Source: Blasia pusilla (lineage: Eukaryota > Marchantiophyta > Marchantiopsida > Blasiales). From it: a stretch of 64,000 bases of DNA. The notes beneath the pieces are model-generated. The model worked only from the letters and a program-made list of their open reading frames with translations, did no database searches and was not told where the DNA came from. The DNA is taken from assembly GCA_050084515.1 (NCBI GenBank), contig CM114271.1, positions 25,296,001 through 25,360,000 of the forward strand, given 5' to 3'. Shown here piece after piece: positions 57,458 to 64,000 of the stretch (within the stretch, counting starts at the first letter, position 1; every line of letters begins with the position of its first letter). Made by a program: the position numbers and the translations under genes.

Positions 57458-59406
57458 ATGGCAACCAATGACGGCTCAACAAGGGGTCGTGGAAGGAAGG
57501 CTGCATCATCCGCTGTACCAATCTAGCCTGTTGAGAAAATAAGTTCTCATGTGGGACATGTTCGCCACTCAACAATAATTCAAAGCAATAGTAGCTCACC
57601 AAATCACCATACGACAACCGTCCGCAAATAATCCCTCCAACTGATGCACAGTTGAGGTACGCCAATAGCCTAGGTCTAGATGAGTCTTACTATGGTGGAG
57701 ATATTTCCAGCCGGAAAATGAGCAGACTCATTGATGAAAGGAAGTCTTGGGCATGCTCATTCAGAGAACTACGAAAACACCCACCAACAAGAGGTACTTT
57801 CAGTGTAATACCCTCTTAAATCAATTCCACACCTCCAATGTTTTCTTCTTCAATCTTTCTTCTTTACTCATTGTTTACTATATGCAATCAGATATTCAAA
57901 AAGATGTTATGGTCCATAAAGGGGTTTTGTTCAATGAATTGGAGCTAACAAGGCAGCAAGCAGCTTCCCATTTCACCCGCCTCACTGCTGGCATTAAGCC
58001 TGACCAGGTTCAGGAATTACGAGTAATCATGAAACTACCTATCGAAATGCTTGTGGATCTCACCTCAACAAAGGCATCTCACCTCCTTGCCCGCCTCAAA
58101 AGTGTCCAGGAAGATGGGACTATATCAGACGTACCTGACATTGACCAGTATAGCACCGTAGACGCAATGTGTATCCCAGCAACGGGACTGATGTCTGCTC
58201 GAGTTTCTGGTAGTAGATCTGCTTCTGTGAACTTTCAGAAAAATAGTGCCTCCTACCATGGACCTACCTTCCTAGAGTCCCCGAACAAATGGGAATATGC
58301 TTAGCTGATTCCAAGTAAGTGTACTTGTTGTGGCAACTTTCTCCCCTTATTTTACTCGTATAAATTTTTTTAGCTCAAACTGATTGTTGTTCATGTTTTC
58401 TTCCCTGTCACCAGATGTTTGCTGTTGAAAAATTGGAGCTCACTACAGCCAATTTCATGTTGGTTGTACTTTTGCCACAGTGGTTAAACACGTGACTCAA
58501 TTGTAGGCACTTAGTTGTATATCATGAAACATGATGTTAGACACTATAAAGTTATGTCGCGTCATTATTTTGCAACCTAGCATGTCGGCCAGAATACTTT
58601 TGTGTTCCACTTCCAGACCAACTATGAACTCACACCAGCATTTTGTGCTAAGTTTTGGTGTACCATTTTCTTTATATATTGTCTTATACATATATTCACA
58701 TGTGTGACGGTGTCCACTTTTCCATTGATGCGTTCATTCTTTGTTTCTGACACACACACTTCCTGCCACACTATTCAGTTGCACAACATCACTATATGCT
58801 CTCATATTGCCTCTGCTACCAACTTCTTGCATGATTTCTCTTTCTAAGCGCATTCTTTTATGTTGTTGACTATTCATGCTTACTCTTGCTTTACAACAAT
58901 GTATTCGGCCGTTGCCACTATAGTACATTGTGCTTGTTTGTACTGTGCAGAAACGGAAATGAGTTGCACATTCCACAAGTAGCGACTATGGTACATTTGT
59001 CAAACAACTAGCTGCATTTGGCCACAAGCAAGAGAAGAAGGGGAAATTCACTCTCCACCTGAATTATGATGTATTTTCCGGCCCACACCATGTATAGACC
59101 AGTCGCTTACCAATTGTGCCAGCCCATATATTTGATGATGATGTCCGTTCTCTTCACGCTAGTCATGCCCAACTTCGAGAAGCCAACTCCCACTACAATG
59201 CACTGCGTACTGTGCTAGCGCAAGTTCACGAGCCACACCGGAGCACCATTTCCGTGCTAGCAAAGTGGAAACAGTATGTTGATGCTAATTCTGATAAACT
59301 TCTGGCTTTGGTGAAGTAAATTGATAATCACTATCCCAAGGACACTACTGTATCTGAAGGAATATGCAATATTCAGTCCTTGATCCACCTGTACAACTCG
59401 GCTTAG
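57458..59406 (+). pseudogene. unrecognised multi-exon gene, decayed, behind Helitron Rep
   Basis: Exon 1 (57458-57793) starts MATNDGSTRGRGRKAAS, has a TAG and a one-base frame change, then AQLRYANSLGLDESYYGG and SRKMSRLIDERKSWACS. The junction AGAG|GTACTT to AATCAG|ATATTC (intron 57794-57891) is in phase. Exon 2 (57892-58314) reads NELELTRQQAASHFTRL, LPIEMLVDLTSTKASHLL and more, with a TAG near its GTAAGT donor. A last exon starts at 58951 (GTGCAG) and runs to TAG 59404-59406 through FVKQLAAFGHKQEKKGKFTL and TISVLAKWKQYVDANSDKLL, with three internal stops (TGA, TAG, TAA). All stops are one C-to-T step from CGA, CAG or CAA. The N-terminus is basic and Gly/Arg-rich; the rest is helical. No family is recognised. 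Confidence 0.6.
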
Positions 59407-60440
59407 TGTGTTGCTTGCAGAATTTCGTGAGTTGTCATTTTGAACTCCAACATAGATATAACAACAGTTTTCTATAGGTGTGAGATGGCACTTTTTCCAC
59501 TGGCCACTCTTTTGTGTTTTACACCTTACCATGACACACTCAATATAGGTTGCTCATTCCTATTTTGTACCACGTTTGCCAATATAGTTGTCCCTGTTTT
59601 ACAATAACAAGTCGGCATGTGGCTGTTTGTGTCCATAAATAATATATGTTGTGATTTGAGCTTATCCCCATCGCGAAGTTCTTTGCTTATTCTTTCATCT
59701 GTTGTTAATTCATCAATTGTTATTCATAATACTTGCTCAACAATTTTGCTGCCTTTCGCACCATTGCACTAATTACTATATGTCTCTGCACATGGCTTTG
59801 AAGGTACATGAATGCCTGCATACACCCACAAATCGTTATGCACACAACTTTTGTGGACTCGGCGTCCTCTGCTTCTAACAATTTCTACAAACCTTCCAAG
59901 AGTTTGCAGTATGCTTACCTTAATCCCACCCGTCCTTCTATTAGCTTAACCACAACCTCCTCGTCATATAATTCCTACATTCATTTTCAGCATGCGCTGC
60001 ATGTTGTATTTCATATTGATAAGGATTCCGCACCGTGGACATATTATGATGTTGCAAGCCACCTCTCAAGCATAAGGTCACCCAAAACATGTTCATTTGG
60101 TATGCACATAACAAATGCAAGTAAGCATTTTTAATTATTTGAGTACTACTTGGTTAATACTACAACACATTCATAGAACACTCACGGTTACAACAGTTTA
60201 CCGATCCTACTCCTTTTACCACGTGTTCAAATAGATTCACTATACGGCATCGGACATTTTTTTTACTACACCACAATATCACCAACCACCTTTATTGCAT
60301 CTCATTTCTTCACAAAGCAGCAGCATTTCTTCATATTGGTTGGAGAATGCTTTCTTATTTGCAAATTCGTGACCCTTTGTCACATATTAGAAGAATTTGT
60401 TTTTTATATGTGTGGTTTAGTCACTAATACCAACAAGAAC
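59407..60440. other. spacer with one exon-like open frame
   Basis: 59808-60134 plus is open for 108 codons and reaches a good donor (GCAA|GTAAGC at about 60120). It reads protein-like text such as YAYLNPTRPSISLTT and YYDVASHLSSIRSP. It may be a further exon of the decayed gene upstream or a separate fragment. No domain is recognised. The remainder is AT-rich. Confidence 0.35.
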
Positions 60441-61135
60441 TGAAATACGTTGTCTTGGGGCCGCCGGAGGATCCAGGCTCGGATTATTACCGCATTGTGA
60501 AAGAAGGGAAACCGGGACTTTTTCCCGGCAGTTCCAATTCCGGGAAATCGTTAATACAACCAGCCAAAGTTGGAGAGAGTAATTGGAATCAAAACCGCTA
60601 CTAACGTAGGGGTTTTTGAATCCATGGTTTAAGTTAGTAGGGGTTTTAATTTTGTGAGTAAAACGGAAGGGAAAAGACTAAATTTGAAAAGATGGCTATA
60701 TACACAGCAGAGAATTATTATCCGCCGGACAGAGGGACTCGGGAGGGATACGGCTGATCAAATGTTGACGGGTAAAACCTCGAGGGACTAGAAAAGGTTG
60801 CGGTGGATGGATCGAAGGAGGCTTATTCGATATTCCAAGCACACCACGGGAGTCTGAGCAATTTTATTTCCATCCGAGCGCCCACCCGGATCTGGCTCAA
60901 ATAGCGCCAATCGTTGTGTGCATTTACAGTACTCCGGTTTGGAGGCCGTCGGAGCCACTCTCTCACGCAGAGCTCCTCGTTCGTCTCTCCCTCCGAGGTT
61001 CGATTTTGACAGAGCGTCGGGGAATGTCCTGGGGCGGCAGCTTCGATAAGAAATCCCGAGTGGGAGGGAGACGATCTCACGCGGAGCCTTCGAGACGGTA
61101 AGCCGAAGTGGAAGATTGGGAGTGGGAGGGAAGCG
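60441..61135 (+). promoter_or_regulatory. upstream region and 5' UTR of the ZIFL-type gene
   Basis: Composition becomes GC-richer and free of transposon remnants. A TATA-like CTATATAC at 60696-60703 would place a start near 60.73 kb and give a 5' UTR of about 400 bases. No alternative TATA is evident nearer to the ATG. A GGTAAG at 61097 looks like a splice donor but precedes the start codon by under 40 bases and is probably not used. Confidence 0.35.
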
Positions 61136-63860
61136 ATGGCGGATCTGGAGCAGTCACTCCTGCAGAAACCGGTGAAATTGTACCCAAAGTGTCCAGGATG
61201 CAAAGTGTCACACCTAGTAGTGGACGGGGCACCTCCAGCTTATAAAGAACTAAGCTTCGTGGCAATCATGATGCTGGCAAATGGTGAGCTGGTTCTGAGG
61301 TCCGGTGCTATTATCGTAGTGTTGTGCATGCACGACGAGAGCAACAGGGAACATTCGGGCGCGCTCCTTTTAATTCGGTGAATAGAAGGTAGCACCGCGA
61401 TCGGGAGATTGCGCTAGTTAGGAGCTTTGGATGGACGTGTGTATCAGGACTCTGGAGTAGTTCTCATTGGCTTGTGATCGCTGTTTCTGACCAACTTGCA
61501 ATTGATCCCGTTCGTTTATGTGCTGCAGCTCTGCCGATTTCGTTTCTGTACCCTTTCCTCTACTTCATGGTACGCACCTCCGTGGGCACTCAGCTGTCAC
61601 AAATTTCCTCAGCTTAGATCATATCCATGGGTATCGTAATGTTCGAATACATCAATTGGGGCCCAATAAGTGAAGAACGGTTATTTAACTCACTGAAATC
61701 AACGAGTGGGCTGCGTACTTGCGACTTGCGGCCCACGGTCTCACGCTTGTTCTCGCTGAATCTGTCTCAAAGAAATGGTCATGACTGTCTCGAAGGTCTG
61801 GACACGGTCGACCATGAGCGATGATTAATATGTTTCTCTTGTCGCTGACCATCAGGTCAAAGATCTACACATCGCCAAACGTGACGAAGACATCGGATTC
61901 TACGCTGGGTATATCGGTAGGGATCTTCTCAGCAGTCGATGGCCTTGGAGTCTGATCCCGGTAGTGGGTTAAGATTCGAGTGCAAGATCTGGAATGTTCT
62001 CAAACTTAGCGAAAACATTAGCGGAATGTTAAGAAAATGAGATGGTTAATTAATTAAGTTGCTCGAAGTATTATTTTGTTGTAATTCATTGATTCGTGCG
62101 TGTGAAAACCTTCGCTGATGGGTGCGGGCTCCTTTCGAGCCTCGATTGTACTGCAGGATCCGCTTTCATGATCGGGAGGTTCCTCACATCTATGCATTGG
62201 GGAATTGTCGCCGATAAATATGGAAGAAAACCAGTAATGATAGCAGGCGTTCTTTCTGTGTAAGTAATTAGCCTCTACATTTTGAGCCTCTCAACACCTC
62301 TACTCAGACAGATGTTGAGCTGTACCGCGCAAGTGTTGGCGTAACATTCTTTCTACAGACGCTCGGACGGATCTCCCTTGTGCGAATGGAACTCGCCGAA
62401 GTGACTTTTCGGTGCTCTCATGGGTATTGGATCCAATTGAGTTAGCGGCGAGCTTCTAAAACCTTGCTCATTTGGAACCTGCAGAATTGTGTTCAATGTC
62501 ATCTTCGGATTCAGTCAAAACTTCTGGGCGGCGTTTCTTTCTCGGCTGCTTCTGGGAGGATTCAACGGTATTCTAGGGCCCGTGAAGGTAATTATGATTT
62601 CGACGAAGATGTCTTACTCATGCTAACGCACTGTCTTAAAGCATTTTCAAATGATTAGGTTGGGAACGCGATTCCTCCTGCACACAGATGTTCTCAACGT
62701 TGGTGCTTCGTTCGTATCACATGACGCGATCAACCTAGAGAGTGTGGTAGCACACGCGTCCGATTTCACCTAAAGACGAATAGCATACTGCCGAAAGTAG
62801 AATTCTTCAATTAAAAGCCTGGTGCTGTATGGATAGAATGTCGAGATCTTCCCTCCTTTCTTGCGTACAGGTATGCCATGGACGTGAGGTCTACGCATTG
62901 AGTCTGCGGTTTGAGCTGCGTCTTTCAGATATCTCATTTGCTCGTAACGTCTATTGAAAACTTGGCACGAACAGGCATACGCATCCGAAATCTGCAGCGA
63001 TGAACATCAACCTATTGGCGTGTCAGTTGTGAGTGCCGGACCAAACCGCTTACCAACTAATCGCTGTATGGATGAATTTCTTCACAGCTCGTATGTTCAT
63101 TCCCATGGATACAGTCGTCGTTGGTGCATGTTTTCTCCTAGTCGGTCCCTTCTAGCTGATTGAAGGACACGTATGACTACCTCTCAATATTCAGAATGGC
63201 TCTCTGATTATTAGAGCTGGTGGAAATGGCTTGCAGGTGGGCACAACTCTCGGTCTGGGAATGGTTATCGGTCCTTCTCTAGGTGGTTACCTTGCGCAGG
63301 TACCATATATACACACACTTCCTGCAGTCGAAGCTGAGCGGAGAGCTTGTTTAAGAAATTTAAATCGAAAACGTTGACATTCTATAACAAGTTGGACATT
63401 TTTTCTGAGCGCTGAGCGTGAGATCATCTTAGGAGATCTTCTTCAGATCCATGTGATTCCGCGAGACCCTAAGTTTGATCCGTTCTCGTGATTAGTTAAC
63501 TAATATAATATCTTATTTTGGAATTGCAGCCAGCACTGAAGTACCCGGAATGGTTTCCTCCGGGATCACTCTTCGACAAGTGAGTAGTAGGATCGTGTCA
63601 AAAGGATTTGATGCACAATTTCATAGAAAGAACGTCGTAGAGCGAGATGGTCAATTGTCACATGGCCATAACTTTACTTTCCACGATTAGAAGCTAAAAG
63701 TCGAGTCTCCCTTGTTAAACGAAGTGGATTCATATCCTTGGCCATCGATACCGTATGATTTTCTCTCGTTTGCCACTGCAGGTTTCCATACTTGATGCCG
63801 TGTCTTTTCGTCTCCGGACTGGCTGTGGTGGGGCTCTTCATTACGGTCCTCTATCTTCCG
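61136..63860 (+). CDS. zinc-induced-facilitator-like MFS transporter, 5' half (ZIFL family)
   Basis: Exons: 61136-61283, 61529-61569, 61856-61916, 62157-62259, 62485-62587, 62975-63028, 63237-63299, 63530-63579, 63782-63860. All have GT-AG borders and join in one frame of 234 codons without stops; the gene continues past 64000. The protein starts MADLEQSLLQ and has the family's N-terminal CPGC (residues 19-22), LPISFLYPFLYFM as TM1, the MFS signature GIVADKYGRKP between TM2 and TM3, NFWAAFLSRLLLGGFNG, then KAYASEICSDEHQ and GMVIGPSLGGYLAQP, all typical of plant ZIF/ZIFL proteins of about 450-480 residues. Family members act at the vacuolar or plasma membrane as proton-coupled carriers in zinc, potassium, nicotianamine or auxin-related transport; the substrate here is unknown. 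No damage is seen, and it is the only clearly intact gene in the window. Confidence 0.92.
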
Positions 63861-64000
63861 GTACGCATCCGATTATTCTTTAGATGATTGGCACATTGAA
63901 CTCTCAAGAATCCACTACGAAGGTGATGCGGCAAATATTTGAGATCTCTTGTACGACATACGATCTTGATCAACATGTCCTGATGCGTACAGAACATCAA

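Noticed and set aside
59243-59265. AGCAC...GTGCTAG as the 3' end of the 55.7-kb Helitron
   Set aside because: The CTAG overlaps the stem with no spacer and it lies inside a coding exon of the decayed gene.

Overview
This window is nuclear DNA from a plant, most likely a repeat-rich non-seed land plant such as a bryophyte, lycophyte or fern. That placement is inferred: the one intact gene is plant-type (ZIFL family), its introns are short GT-AG introns, and the rest is a dense layer of decayed plant-type transposons. They include Ty3/Gypsy and Athila-like LTR elements, a LINE with a restriction-like endonuclease, hAT, CACTA and Helitrons. One Helitron appears to carry a piece of a processive GT2 glycosyltransferase unlike the usual angiosperm cellulose synthases. 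I cannot name the species.

Layout. 1-75 may be the last codons of a gene. 0.8-2.4 kb holds short duplications, a strong hairpin and Copia-like ends. 5.7-9.7 kb holds several members of one non-autonomous hAT-like family (ends CAAGGTTGCA, 8-bp target duplications), one carrying a 100-bp GA microsatellite. 9.96-10.4 kb is a candidate small Helitron. 10.78-12.68 kb is an 11-unit satellite with a period near 180 bp. 13.5-14.1 kb is a dead hAT transposase. 16.6-18.8 kb is a truncated LINE. 21.34-24.42 kb is a 3.07-kb Helitron containing the GT2 fragment. 28-29 kb is a Helitron helicase remnant. 29.3-30.0 kb has LTR-like direct repeats and 30.4-32.9 kb a Gypsy pol, both lying against an Athila-like LTR plus gag (32.9-35.4 kb). 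35.4-38.6 kb is CpG-rich unassigned DNA with a perfect 15-bp hairpin. 38.6-42.5 kb is an unrecognised multi-exon gene, apparently damaged, with a basic nuclear signal, a SUMO-interaction-like motif and a tandem 12-residue repeat whose core is Gln-Thr. 45.8-49.0 kb holds CACTA and hAT remnants and a self-nested hAT-like element. 53.3-53.7 kb is a head-to-tail double mini-Helitron. 56.2-57.2 kb is a Helitron Rep remnant followed by a decayed multi-exon gene (57.5-59.4 kb) with its own TATA box. 61.1-63.9 kb is the 5' half of an apparently intact ZIFL-type major facilitator transporter, which continues past the window.

Only the ZIFL gene looks clearly functional. Most other coding remnants carry in-frame stops that are one C-to-T change away from CAG, CAA or CGA, as expected for old methylated repeats. 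The most unusual items are the Gln-Thr repeat gene, the decayed gene behind the Helitron Rep, the Helitron with the GT2 fragment and the dimeric mini-Helitron.
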